From Stictocephala bisonia (Eukaryota; Arthropoda; Insecta; Hemiptera; Membracidae): 64,000 bases of DNA. The position numbers were made by a program, and so were the translations under genes. The notes beneath the pieces were generated by a model. That model worked only from the letters and a program-made list of their open reading frames with translations. It searched no databases and had not been told where the DNA came from. The DNA lies in NCBI GenBank assembly GCA_035578905.1, contig JAQJVL010000146.1, positions 1,250,938 to 1,314,937 of the forward strand, read 5' to 3'. Position 1 is the first letter of the stretch. Each line of letters starts with the position of its first letter. Of this stretch, positions 42,901-53,830 are shown in pieces.

Positions 42901-43446
42901 TTTGGTAAGTAAAATCTCTTCCAGATGTCGATTTACCGGTAATATATTTAAATGTAAGTTAATCTATTTAATTTAGAAAACCTTCACAGTTTACAGTTCG
43001 TGGACTGCGGGGTTGTTGAAGTATCAAAGTGTCGAATTATAAGGAATGTACGGTAAACATGAAGTAGTTAATTATATTTGCAGAGAAATTGTACTGTATT
43101 TTTTTAATTGTTAAACATTTAACAAAACTATAAACAATCATTGTATATATGTAACAATGTATGCCCTTCTGAATTTCTGTGATTTTCTGTGAATTTCTGT
43201 GAGTACGTTGTTGTTAAAGTATACAGCATCGTTTTCATTACTATTTGTAACTACTGTAAGAAAATAATTTTATTTTCGTATAACCGTAATTCCGTGATCT
43301 CAGCAGCATCAGCTGAGCTGTCAACAGTCTGCTGAAGCGTTAATATCGTGATCCGCTAGCTATTCTGACAGCAACAATAGACTATATGTAGCTCTGATGT
43401 AATGTAATAATGATATTCATCACATGAAGCTCATAAAACCTCTTAA

Positions 43447-43707
43447 TGTGGTGCAATCGGTTTTTGGTGAGTTAATTATCTCCAAATTTTATAGTTATAA
43501 TTAGTTAATGTACCTTCCCTTGAAACATGAATAATAAAAAAAACGTTGTTAACCACTACATTAGAACTTGTGGTCTTATGAAGGTGCGAAGTTAAATAAA
43601 CTAGCTGATTTTAAATAAGCTATAAGAGAAAAGCGTTCAGAGTACAAATTAAATTTTTTATAACTACGACTTTTTACACATAACCGAGTGGATTAACATA
43701 TTTCTAT

Positions 43708-43767
<60 letters not shown>

Positions 43768-44084
43768 AAATTTTAAAGGCTAAAAAGGACATTTTACTTT
43801 TAAAATTATTAATATTTTACATTTGTTTGATGCAAAACAAGTTAATTCCTCCAGTCATGTGTAATAATCGTAGTTATAAAAAGAAATTTGTTCTTTGAAC
43901 GCTTTTGTCTTATAGTTCATTTAAAATCAGCTAAATTCACCTCTTCGTAAGCCCACAAGTTCTAATGTAGTGGATGAAAAAATTTGTTTTGTATTTTTTC
44001 TATCTCAAGGGAAGGTATATTAACTAATTAATTTTTACAAAAACATGGGAAATAATTAACTTACCAAAAACCGATTGCACCACC
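43447..44084. mobile_element. TTAA-flanked fold-back element, family 4
   Basis: The left end GTGGTGCAATCGGTTTTTGG and the right end CCAAAAACCGATTGCACCAC are inverted and bordered by TTAA (43443-43446, 44085-44088). Arms continue through AACTAATTA-like, ACCTTCCCTTGA / CAAGGGAAGGT and CACTACATTAGAACTTGTGG / CACAAGTTCTAATGTAGTGG. An (AT)n microsatellite (43709-43764) fills the centre. TTAA duplication suggests a piggyBac-type transposase acting in trans. No ORF. Confidence 0.83.
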
Positions 44085-44999
44085 TTAAGTCAATATCTTA
44101 CAAAAATATAAAAACTTTCATTCAAAGTAAATTTTTATGATAAGTGTTTTATGTATAAAATTGTCTAAGGTTCGCTTTTCCTTATCGCGGTCAAATTTTA
44201 AAAGTTTCTTTTATATTAACTAAGAAATAGCCGATGGCTGAGAATATTAATAATTTTCGTAACTAAACAATGTATACTGTCTATTATAAATATACACTAT
44301 TTTACTACTTTGATGGAGAAAATATATCTTATTATATGTTGGATGGACGAAGTTTCGTATATACATTTAGTTATATATATATTTAGTTAAATACATTTGA
44401 TTTGAAAAAGCAATATTATTTCAAAATGTGATTATGAAAAATGTTATAAACACAACTTACAAACATAATCATAATGTATTCGCTAAATACCTTGGCAAAT
44501 CACATTCTACGTGGACAAATTTGCAATTCTCTGAAGGCAGTTTTTCTGAAATTTTATTAGCTATATAATCAGGAATATATAGCATGGTATTCTAAAGGGA
44601 TAAGACAGGTTGTTTTAGAAGACTGCCTTATATTAATAAACCGTGTACACTTACATGAAATAAATGTCAAGCCAATACGTATAATTGTCGATAAACGTCA
44701 CATTAAGTGTATGTTCTGTACATTTTAACCGATGACATCAGCCTCTTTATTATCCCACGCAGAATATGCAGCCATAATGTCAGCTATTCCACTGGCAATG
44801 TCATGCATTATGTGTGCAGAGGCCGAATCAGGCTACTTCATGCGGTGACGTCACAAGGGGGAGACTGACGTAAATATAAATATTGTATCGAAAAACAATT
44901 TATAAATATCGATTTTATACTGATACAGAACTGTTAGTCCAAAATAAAACAGTGGAATAGCATTGATTTTATACAAACACATAAATTTCTCATCAAATT
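44085..44999. other. AT-rich stretch, no gene recognised
   Basis: One inverted pair, AAGGCAGTTTTTCTG (44535) and AGAAGACTGCCTTA (44620), makes a ~100-bp hairpin-like structure. Otherwise unstructured. A GC-moderate patch lies at 44740-44870. Confidence 0.4.
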
Positions 45000-45150
45000 T
45001 GATATGTCATGTCTCAAATTATCAGCTGTTTTGTGGTCTATTGTGGGGCGATAGAGTAGTCACATGTAAATTTAATGCAGTTTAAAACAGCTGTAGTAGC
45101 AGACCTCACTAACTAACCAAATTTCTGGCACAAATACTCCTATTAGATGA
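45000..45150 (-). repeat. Dispersed repeat G, copy 3 (minus)
   Basis: On the minus strand: GTGCCAGAAATTTGGTTAG, TTAGTGAGGTCTGCTACTAC then AGCTGTTTTAAACTGC, and CAAAACAGCTGATAATTTG, matching the order at 22195-22335 and 4380-4500. Confidence 0.55.
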
Positions 45151-45234
45151 GATATCTGTTTGTAAACAATAAAATACAAGGGTTCCATTCACTCTGTGGA
45201 GTCTTCATACAATCCTGTACTCTTGAGTCCTAGG

Positions 45235-47227
45235 TAGAGATGGCAACGATATATCGATATGTCGGAATATCGATAAATATGTTTCGATATATCGATATAG
45301 TAGTATCTATATATTTTTTTCTCGATAATATCGGCTAAATCGATATGTTGGTCTGATATATCATATAATTAATTATTGCCGTTATTCTTCCTCTTCAAAA
45401 TCATCACGATTCGAAAAAAACCAAATTTGAATTTAATTTTATGCGTACAAAACATACATTGGAACAATAAAGTAACTTTATTTAGTATTTTTACGTGAGG
45501 GTAACGCACTAAAATGTAGTTTAGTGAATTAATTTGTTTAGTTTCTAGTGTTTATTAGAAGCCTAGTGGCATTTTTAAATGTGACAAACAAAAATAACAA
45601 TGTTATTACAATTTTCCTTTATAGTAATTAGAGGGATAATTATTCTTATTTTGAATTTTTTCATCAACCCCAAAGACCACAATTTTTTCTTATAGATAAA
45701 TGTATTCAATGTTTACATTCAGTTGGCTTTTCTAAATAGTGACAGCAGAACATAAGTGTATTTTTGGTACATAAGAATTAGTGGATAATTTGAGGATCAT
45801 CCATTATTGGATGTGAAGGTTTACTGACTGTAACAATTGTTAATTGTCTCATTATAATGATTTTAGAGAATTGTGTCTAGAAAATGTTAAATATTGTAAG
45901 AACTGAGAGATTTAGGTGTTTGGTTCTTTTACCAAAAGTTTTCAATATAAATTTTCCAAGTTTTGAGAAAAATTCAGAATCTTCCCCTTTCAAATAAAAA
46001 AGTAGTTTTTTCCCATTTAAATTAGCTAAATAACCAGTATATTCACGTTGTTAATTTCCTGTCAATTTCATGCGACATGTTTTCTGAAGTCAACATGTTT
46101 GGTGAGCCTTACCTGTTCGGTTGTCCTGGTTTAGAGGGTTCTTATTGGTTGATTTAGCTTCTAGAGTAAGGAGGGGGTAAGTCCGTTGGTGGAAGGTTTG
46201 CGGGCGTTCGAGCAGTTTTAAGTAATCTTTTGGCGAGTGACCACGTTTGTTCTTCACGGCGATTTTAACCGTTCGGAGTCTTGTTTTCCGGATCGGCAAT
46301 TTTCCTTGTCGCTAGTGAGTGTGTGAGCGTATGTCGCGCTTTGTTTGTGGTCACGTTTTGGGTTAAACCTCCAGGACAGCTACGTAAGTAATTTTTACTA
46401 GTTTTCTCTAGTTAGGTTTTTCAGTAGGGTTTTAGTAGATAGGGTAAGATCCACCAAGCATGCGCGGTTAAAACTTGTTCTTGTTTGTAGTCACTCTTCT
46501 AGTGACAGTTCTTGGAGTGCTTTGTTTTCTGTTTAAAAATTTTGTAGAAAGGAAAATGTTTCAAGACACTAAAAGCTGGTTATTTATTTTTTTTCAGATC
46601 TCCCGGAGGCAATTTCAATTTTCAGTTTTTCAATATTTCAATTTTCAGTTTTTCAATATTTCAATTTTCAGTTTTTCAATATTTCAATTTTTCAGTTTTC
46701 AAAATTTCAATTATTCAAATTAAGAATTTTGAGGCAATTTTGCAATATTTGTCAATTTAAGGAAAATCTTCAATTTAAGTAAATTTTTGAAATTGAGAAT
46801 TTAAAGAGATTTATTGATACAGTTGGCCTAATAAAAAGGTTCTGGTCTGAAGATATTTGATTTAATTTATTTTAATTTATTTGTGTTCCTTTAATCTACT
46901 AAAGAAAGATACTTTATTTTCGTTTTTATTATTATTTATATAAGAAATCCAATTTTATTTTGTTGCAGTTAATAAAAAAAAATAAAGAAACTTTTTATCA
47001 TTGAAGAATTTTTATTTTAATCTCTCATTTAAGTTGTTCAACACATCAAAAATAAATAGTAGCTTAATTAAGGCTACATGACCAACCTAAAATAATTATT
47101 TATTGGGTCTAGAGTGCATTTAAAAAAATTAATTTTAAACAGATAAATCATTCACAATTCGATATTATCGCTAGATCGACATTTAGTTTGTGATATATCG
47201 ATATGTTGAAAATATTTGCCATCCCTA
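45235..47227. mobile_element. hAT-like element, ~2-kb copy
   Basis: It starts TAGAGATGGCAACGATATAT and ends AATATTTGCCATCCCTA, with dense ATCGATAT arrays just inside both ends, as in 11025-11685 and 51422-51975. This copy is about three times longer. The extra interior (about 46040-46600) is GC-richer and holds a donor-like TACGTAAGTA (46380-46390) and, 200 bp on, an acceptor-like TTTTTTTTCAG (46567-46577). These could be relics of a spliced transposase gene, but no transposase residues were recognised. No clear 8-bp duplication. Confidence 0.7.
46613..46705 (+). repeat. 23-bp tandem repeat, four copies
   Basis: The unit TTTCAATTTTCAGTTTTTCA then ATA repeats at 46613, 46636, 46659 and 46682, then decays into TTTCAATTATTCAAATT. 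It lies inside the long hAT-like copy just after an acceptor-like site. An open frame of 82 codons (46475-46723) runs through it and encodes a low-complexity Phe/Gln/Asn/Ser/Ile string. It is not called as a gene. Confidence 0.88.
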
Positions 47228-48107
47228 ATCTTGACCTTTGTTTATAGTCGTAACCATGTTCCAAGACTAAGACTGTCCCAACAAGATAGATATAAAATAC
47301 ACAATACTTATGTTTGGTGAATGATTGTAATTAATACAATTATTTTAATTAACTTGTTTTGTTAGTATTGTTTCTTTAAATTGTGGTTTTACTAAATTAA
47401 CTTTGTGATTGAAAAATTTAGTTTTACATAATCTACTTTGTTTTCAAAAATAAATATCGGTTACTGTTTCTCTTGAATCAATTTAAATCATAAATCAGCT
47501 GCTTTATGCTTTCAATTAAATCCACTTATCTGAACTGTTAATTATAATTAGGAATGACTTGATTTAATCCCGCGTTCCTCGTCTCGACATAATCCATTAT
47601 GATGAGCGCAGCTATACGCCTCCATCAAGATCTAGTTTTAATTTAAATGTAAGAGGAGTTAATAAAATATGAAAACGACAGATGGTTATTTATTCTGTCG
47701 AAACGACATTTTTTTTGCAACATTATCGTTGGAAACCTCTAACAAATTAACTATCATAACGGTGAAATACTAAAGAATACTATTCTCTCGTTCTATTGGT
47801 TCAATTTTTCACTGCTTGAATGATCATGATCTTTGCCGGAAGTTGCATTGGTTGTTATATTCATCAATCAGCTGTTTCCTGTCACTTATCAATGAAAGAG
47901 GAAACATTGTTGTCTTTTATCTATGCGATTGTTATGTGAATCAATTTTATAATTTAGTTTTGCACTTTATCCAAGTATGACGCTTATTTTCTGCGAAATT
48001 AAAGGATAGGCTACAATTATTTCTCAAGCGTTATCAAAATATTATTTCTCAAGATATTATAAATACTTTTGTAATATCTCCAAGTGATAAGAAAGGAGCA
48101 TTAACCA
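47228..48107. other. AT-rich stretch, no gene recognised
   Basis: No repeat, tandem or coding feature was recognised. Confidence 0.4.
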
Positions 48108-48395
48108 GGGTCTTTTCTTATATGTCCCCGCATTTTCAATTTATTTTCTATAACCACCAAGTGCTATTATTCATTAAGTATTACAGAACGTGACTCTAAT
48201 CGGTACTAATACAAGCAGTAAAAAATCTTTGATAAGTTTACGTGATCAGCTTGTGTAGCATTCGGGATCAACTTTGATAGCACACGTGATCACGGGTTAT
48301 GTTAGATTAATGTTAGGTTAAGACACAACGTATCTTGATCTTGGTGGCCATAAAAAATAAATTGAAAATGCGGGGACATATTAGAAAAGACACCC
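48108..48395. mobile_element. MITE with ~45-bp inverted repeats, family 8
   Basis: The left end GGGTCTTTTCTTATATGTCC then CCGCATTTTCAATTTATTTT and the right end AAAATAAATTGAAAATGCGG then GGACATATTAGAAAAGACAC then CC mirror each other with few mismatches. The 200-bp middle includes a TTAGG-like GTTAGATTAATGTTAGGTTA. The target duplication is unclear. Non-coding. Confidence 0.78.
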
Positions 48396-48482
48396 AGATC
48401 TGTTTTGAGTACTAAATATCCGCTCTATAAAAACTGCAGTACGTTTTGTAATTGATCGGTAAATTTTGTACAGTTTTCCACC

Positions 48483-48762
48483 GCTTCAAGTGTTTAAAAA
48501 AAAAAAAAACGCAACGTTTCAACAGGTATAGAACTCCCATCATTTTCAGTTGTCACTTACTATCTTAGTCTACATTCAAAGCTATTCTATGAGTAATTTC
48601 ATGCAATGGGACTTTTTTTTAATGTCCCATGAGCAACTGAAAATGGGGAAAAGAAAGAGACGTTCGTTTTAAATGTAGGCTAAGGTAGTAAGTAACACCT
48701 GAAGATGATAGGAGAGTTATACCTGTCGACACGTTGTGTACGTTTCTTAAAACACTTTAAGC
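48483..48762. mobile_element. Inverted-repeat element, family 9
   Basis: Left GCTTCAAGTGTTTAAAAAAA, ACAGGTATAGAACTCCCATC, TTACTATCTTAGTCTACATT pairs with right AATGTAGGCTAAGGTAGTAA, GATAGGAGAGTTATACCTGT, AAAACACTTTAAGC. Arms are about 100 bp with a short centre. No ORF and no obvious target duplication. Confidence 0.72.
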
Positions 48763-49403
48763 ATTGAAGATCTCCAACAAATTTACCAATCATGAACAAT
48801 CTAACAATCTGTGAATCAACCTGTATAGTTTTTAATGTTCAATAAACAAAAGTAGTTAATTTTAGTTAAGACTAGAGTTGATATATAATATTTGAACAGA
48901 AATGAAAGTTAACAATTACGGCCGATAACGTTATAACACACCATTTGCTAACGGTGCCATCAGATTAATTGACTAATAAATGAAATAAACACAAACGATG
49001 CCAATTGATTTTGACAACTGATGAAAAAAGTATGAAAAAGTTTATTTTCTTGGTAATTACTAAGGCGTAAATTTGTATGTACTAATGTTTCACATCAAAC
49101 TCTCAAAATTACCATAATATACAATTTTTGAATTATTTAAAATTAGTAAAATAATTTGAATCGCTAAAATAAATTTCCTTATAAATTAATTTCTTTAAAC
49201 GTCTTTTTTTAATAATATATGAGTAATACATATTTTAATTTTAAGAAACTTTAGTTGTAGGGAGGAATATTCTTTTTACAGTCGTATAGCTTTTAAAATA
49301 CAAAAGGTAAAACTACGCACATGGTTATCTTTATCTTAACTTAACAATGTTTTATAAATTATATAACAACGTTATTACTCTTGAAAAATAGTTTAAAAGC
49401 TAC
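48763..49403. other. AT-rich stretch, no gene recognised
   Basis: Nothing recognised apart from AT-rich intron-like sequence. Confidence 0.4.
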
Positions 49404-49552
49404 TCGTATGTACTTGTACATCCTCAATTGAACTTCTTAGTGTTAAAAATTGAAATTTGCTTTCCTACTTAAAAGCAAATAGTTCAATAGCGATGTACTT
49501 GTACATCCTCAGTTGAACTTCTGTGTTGAAAATTGAAATTTGTTTTCTTATT
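49404..49552 (+). repeat. Two-copy tandem duplication (~85 bp unit)
   Basis: GTACTTGTACATCCTCAATTG then AACTTCT and AAAATTGAAATTTGCTTTC occur at 49410-49465 and again, with small changes, at 49494-49545. A simple local duplication. Confidence 0.8.
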
Positions 49553-49989
49553 TTTAAGGATTTTAAAAATATCAAAAACTTAAATGAAAACTTAATCGCC
49601 TGACACTAGCTGTAAACGTACAGTTGTTTTTGAATGTAGTTTTGGCTAACCTTAAATTGAAATATTTTTAAACTTCTCGGTTATTCCAATAATGTGTTTT
49701 ATTTTTTAGGCCTTTCAACTTCATGGTAGAATCAACCATTTAAAATGTTGTTTAATAAATATTTTTGTCTTGAGATGCCTACCTTGTAAGTGAAATGCCT
49801 CACAAAAATAAAACACAATACTAAAATTATTCTAATTTTAGTACTATTAAATGGAGCAATATAACTTTAGTTAGTTAACTTTTTAGTGACATTGAATTTA
49901 TAGAAATACTCGTAACCCTTTGGAATTTATATGAAATACCTTAACTTGAAAATATATATCATAACTTCTAACTTTTGTACCCTATTATA

Positions 49990-50863
49990 TAGAGTGTTAA
50001 AAAAATGTGGGGCAAGATATTGGTATATGGTATAACAAGTAAAAATAAACATACAGGTTCCTCTAACACTTAGTGTCTATCTCGCTTCGTTTGGCGTCTG
50101 TCTGTTTATTTTTGTTTGGTTTTTTTTTATCATAACTTAAAGACGGTTTTAGCTATAGCGTTGTAATTTTACATAGTTGTATGTCTCATCAAAACCAAAT
50201 TTTCTACTGAAATAAAAATTAAATATGGCTATTATTTTCAAAATATTCCTAATACTTTAAAGCGAAATGTTACGGAAATCCACTAGGGGGAAAAAATTGT
50301 GAAGGTATATTAAAAATAGCTCATGAAAAGACAAATATTTTAATAAATTATTTTTTACAAACGAATAATAAATAATGTAATTAATATATTTTTACTACAG
50401 TCTCGTAATTACATTCTTAACTAATGTAATTTGGAGATACATACATGACTGTAGTAAAAATGTATTAATTCTATTATTTATTATCCGTTTGTAACAAATA
50501 ACGTATTACAATTTCTGTCTTTTCATGAGCTATTTTTAATGTGTCTTCACAATTTTTCTTCTCTGGTCGGTTTCCATAACATTTCGCTGTAAGGTATTAA
50601 GAAGGTCACCATTTTGAAAATAATAGCGATATTTATTTTTCATTTCAGCAGAAAGTTAGGTTGTGGTGAGACATACAACTATGCAAAATTACAACACTAA
50701 CTAAAACAGTCTTTATGATTTTTAACTAAAAAAACACAAACAGACAGACAGATGCTAAACCTCCATCTCAAATAGATGGACATAGTGTTAGAAGAACTTT
50801 TATGTTTATTTTTACTTCTTATATCTATCCCAAAATATTGCCCCACATTTTTATAGTACCCTG
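49990..50863. mobile_element. Long TA-flanked fold-back element, nearly complete palindrome
   Basis: The ends are TAGAGTGTTAAAAAAATGTG and CACATTTTTATAGTACCCTG with TA outside each (49988-49989, 50864-50865). The arms (about 430 bp each) pair almost end to end: TTACATAGTTGTATGTCTCA with TGAGACATACAACTATGCAA, AAAATAGCTCATGAAAAGAC with its inverse, and TTTTTACTACAGTC with GACTGTAGTAAAAA. The centre is near 50425. No coding sequence. A half-copy is at 31047-31440. Confidence 0.86.
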
Positions 50864-51099
50864 TATATCTATTAACATCTTTACCATGAGTACGTTACCA
50901 CTCAATGGATGTTATACTGCAATGGTTCTAAGATCTAATTATTATTGCCTTACAATACATTAGATACAACAGAATATGTTGGCAACATAAGTTTGGCCAA
51001 CATGTTTTCGAGATAACTTATTTCTTGTTCTTAGATATGAGACGCCGACACACTTTATTCGTGTTTTAACGTGAATGTGAACGATTACATGAGTTTAGG

Positions 51100-52000
51100 A
51101 TGACCTGTATAGTCTGGTTACTATCTGAGTTGATCCTCGGAAAGGGCAATTTATTAATAATCAATGGCTAGGACTATAGGAGCATTACGTGGAACCCGAA
51201 CCTCGTAGTGTTGGTCTGATTTTCAGCTAATTGACAAACCTGATACTCAGTTCTCTCCCTTAATAACATCCGGACACTTATTACCACTCAACACAGATGC
51301 CCCAGATTTACATCGATGGCAACAATTTAGGGGATGCCATGTTGGTATTAAGAGGGTCGAGCACACCACGAATCCTCTACAATATCCACAACACTTAGTC
51401 CCCAAGTAGCTGGGTTACAGCTAGGGATGCCAACGAAATCGATATATAGGAAATATCGATAAATTGGTTTCGATATATCGATATATTAGTATCGATATTT
51501 TCTTTCGATAATATCGGCATTTTGATATTTTGATCTGATATAACCTATCACTGAATCAATATCGACGTTATTCTCCCACCTCAAAAGCATCACGATTCGG
51601 AAAAAAACATTTAAACAGCCTCTTCTGCGTAAAACATGCATTGAAACAATAAAGTAATTTTATTTCGTTTTTTACATCAGATTAACGCACTAAAGTGTAG
51701 TTTATTGTAGACAGTGGGTGGAACGGGTGCCGATCCTGTACCAATGTTATTACATTATTATTTTGTAATTAACATAATAACATAAGTGGCAGCAAAACGT
51801 GAGTGTATTTTTGGTCGTGTTGTAAGAGTTAGTACAACATTAGATACTGTTAAATCATTTACAATACAATAATTCGGTTACCAGATATATCGATGTTTTT
51901 CTTTTGATACCTGTATTATCGTAAATCGATAGTTAGTTTGCGATATATCGATATGTTGACAATATTTTCCATCCCCTGCGCCACTAGTGCCGACTTATCA
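51100..52000 (+). repeat. Dispersed repeat C, copy 3, split by a hAT-like MITE
   Basis: The left part runs from GGTTACTATCTGAGTTGATC through AACATCCGGACACTTATTAC and CACTTAGTCCCCAAGTAGC to TTACAGC at 51421. The right part resumes at 51976 (CTGCGCCACTAGTGCCGAC). Copy 2 at 20230-20275 shows the continuous form (AAGCACTGCCCCACTAGTG), so the hAT-like element inserted into an existing repeat. Confidence 0.66.
51422..51975. mobile_element. hAT-like MITE, copy nested in repeat C
   Basis: It starts TAGGGATGCCAACGAAATCG and ends ATGTTGACAATATTTTCCAT then CCC. ATCGATAT-rich subterminal blocks at 51437-51515 and 51888-51950 match the other two copies. No clean 8-bp duplication remains. It has no transposase ORF. 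Confidence 0.75.
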
Positions 52001-52712
52001 TATACGTTATAATGGTATGAGAAAACGTTTACTGCCGTTCACCTTCATTTTGTTTGTACAGAAGTACACTGGACCAGCTGGTGTTAAGTGGTCCTTTAAG
52101 TTCCGCAGACCTGACTTCCTTGTGTCCTTTATCCTCCAGATTGGCACATGCATGCGTAGAGATATAGCGAGGTTTCGCGGCCGGATTCCCTTATCACTCC
52201 ACTATCAGTATCTGAGGAAGCCGCCCCCGTTTTCCGCCTCCCGACTGACCCATTCAACCTTAGTGTACACTGGAAGTTTTTGTTCATTTAAAACACAAAA
52301 TCACAACACAATTCTTTTTATTTACGCTTCATAACAACTAATTTTGTTTATAAAAAAACCAGAAAAGATAAGGTGTTAATTCTTATCCTTAAAAATCTCA
52401 TTCCCTAAATTGATTATCGTTTTTAAAACTAAATCTCGAATTTGGCCTATACTTCTTTTTGGTCTATTTCTTTAACGAGATTTAAGTTTTCATGCCCTCC
52501 AACACTTTTTTTCATGTACATTTACGTTAAATTCGGTTTCACAAATAAAAATCATGTGCATCAAATATCTAGAATTTGATGTAGCTGTGTCAATACATAT
52601 AACTGTCTATTTAAATTAAAAAATTATCTTATAATATTCGTCATATTTAAGTATTATTACTTATCATTAAAGAACGCAGAACAAATAGTTAAATATTCGA
52701 CCGTTCAAAACT

Positions 52713-52715
<3 letters not shown>
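52001..52715. other. Unassigned DNA with a 115-codon open frame
   Basis: The frame 51987-52334 overlaps the end of repeat C and a GC-richer patch (52100-52260). The residues show no domain, and the start lies in repeat DNA, so no gene is called. Confidence 0.35.

Positions 52716-52764
<49 letters not shown>
52716..52764. repeat. (AT)n microsatellite
   Basis: About 24 uninterrupted AT dinucleotides. It is not inside a recognised inverted-repeat element, unlike the (AT)n tracts at 18737-18787 and 43709-43764. Confidence 0.92.
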
Positions 52765-52769
<5 letters not shown>

Positions 52770-53169
52770 AAATATAAAATAATAATTCAATATATAAAAT
52801 TATTAAAACTTATAACATACGTTGGGTTTTATTTCTACTAATTCTACAAGTTTTAAAAAAATGGGAGAAATTCAATAAAAACGAAATTCACAAAAAATTA
52901 AATTCAATTACAACACAATATTACACTCATAATTAAATTATTTGTATTCAATAATTGAATAAATTAATAAATGAATGTATTATTTTATTAATTTAATTAT
53001 CAAAGAAACATAACAATTTTTACAAAGCAAAAAATTGAAATTGAGTAGCCACTGTTGCTTGTAATGTGGCCACTAGAAAAGATAAACTTAATTTAACTTA
53101 CAAGAAATTAAATAAATTAAAATAAATTAAATTCCTTTGTTGGTCTCTCTATCTGTACATTTAGTACTA

Positions 53170-53535
53170 CTAGTACCGGGAACCGAGCTTCGCTCAGTTG
53201 AATTTTGCAAATTGAAGAGGTAGCATCCACATCTCCCAGAGGATCCTGAGGGTCGTTTGTTGTTGCTCTACCTTGTAAGTTATTAATCAATTTCGTTTCT
53301 GTTGTCTTCCGCGTTTACCTTTAGCCCCTTTGTGGAATTCCGGCTTTGTGCGAGAGCTCAGCTTACGGCCTCGCCAAGACGCTCTACTACTGTGGATCTC
53401 AGCCTTCGGCCTCGCGTGGGAGGGTTCGGCCTGCGGCCTCACCAAGGCACTCTGCTACAGTCCCATTTGTGAATCTCGGCAAGTCGCCTCGTAACTAAGA
53501 TCGCTGTACGGCTTCGCCAGGATGCAGTATGACCA
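53170..53535. repeat. GC-rich degenerate repeats with CGGCCTCGC motifs
   Basis: Within AT-rich DNA this block repeats AGCTTACGGCCTCGCCAAG, CAGCCTTCGGCCTCGCGTGG, GGCCTGCGGCCTCACCAAGG and TACGGCTTCGCCAGG, interleaved with CTCTACTAC / CTCTGCTACAG. It suggests a short unit of roughly 60 bp tandemly amplified and diverged, with small GxCTTCGxC hairpin cores. No stable reading frame. Confidence 0.6.
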
Positions 53536-53784
53536 TGAATTTTGGTTTTTAGGATAGTGGAGCCCATAAACATACTCTTTTCTAAAATCTGATGGTATGT
53601 TAGTAATTAAGAGATGAATAGCTTTAATTTGATACCCCGTTTTGGGTTTTTGAGCATATTTCTTATTTGGGGAGGGCAGAGCCCTTAAATGTTGTCTCTT
53701 CCAAAATGTAATGGTATAATGTGATTTAGGAGATAAATACCCATAATTTGATATCCCACTCTCTGCTAGAAGTCAATAATGATA

Positions 53785-53787
<3 letters not shown>

Positions 53788-53821
<34 letters not shown>
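53788..53821. repeat. Poly(T) tract (34 T), flanked by a short duplication
   Basis: TGCTAGAAGT lies both just before (53765-53774) and just after (53821-53830) the segment carrying the T-run. A poly(A) insertion on the minus strand, or slippage between short repeats, would produce this. No retrotransposed body was recognised. Confidence 0.8.
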
Positions 53822-53824
<3 letters not shown>

Positions 53825-53830
53825 AGAAGT

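Noticed and set aside
46475..46723. An 82-codon Phe/Gln-rich protein
   Set aside because: More than a third is the 23-bp tandem repeat and the rest lies inside a mobile element.
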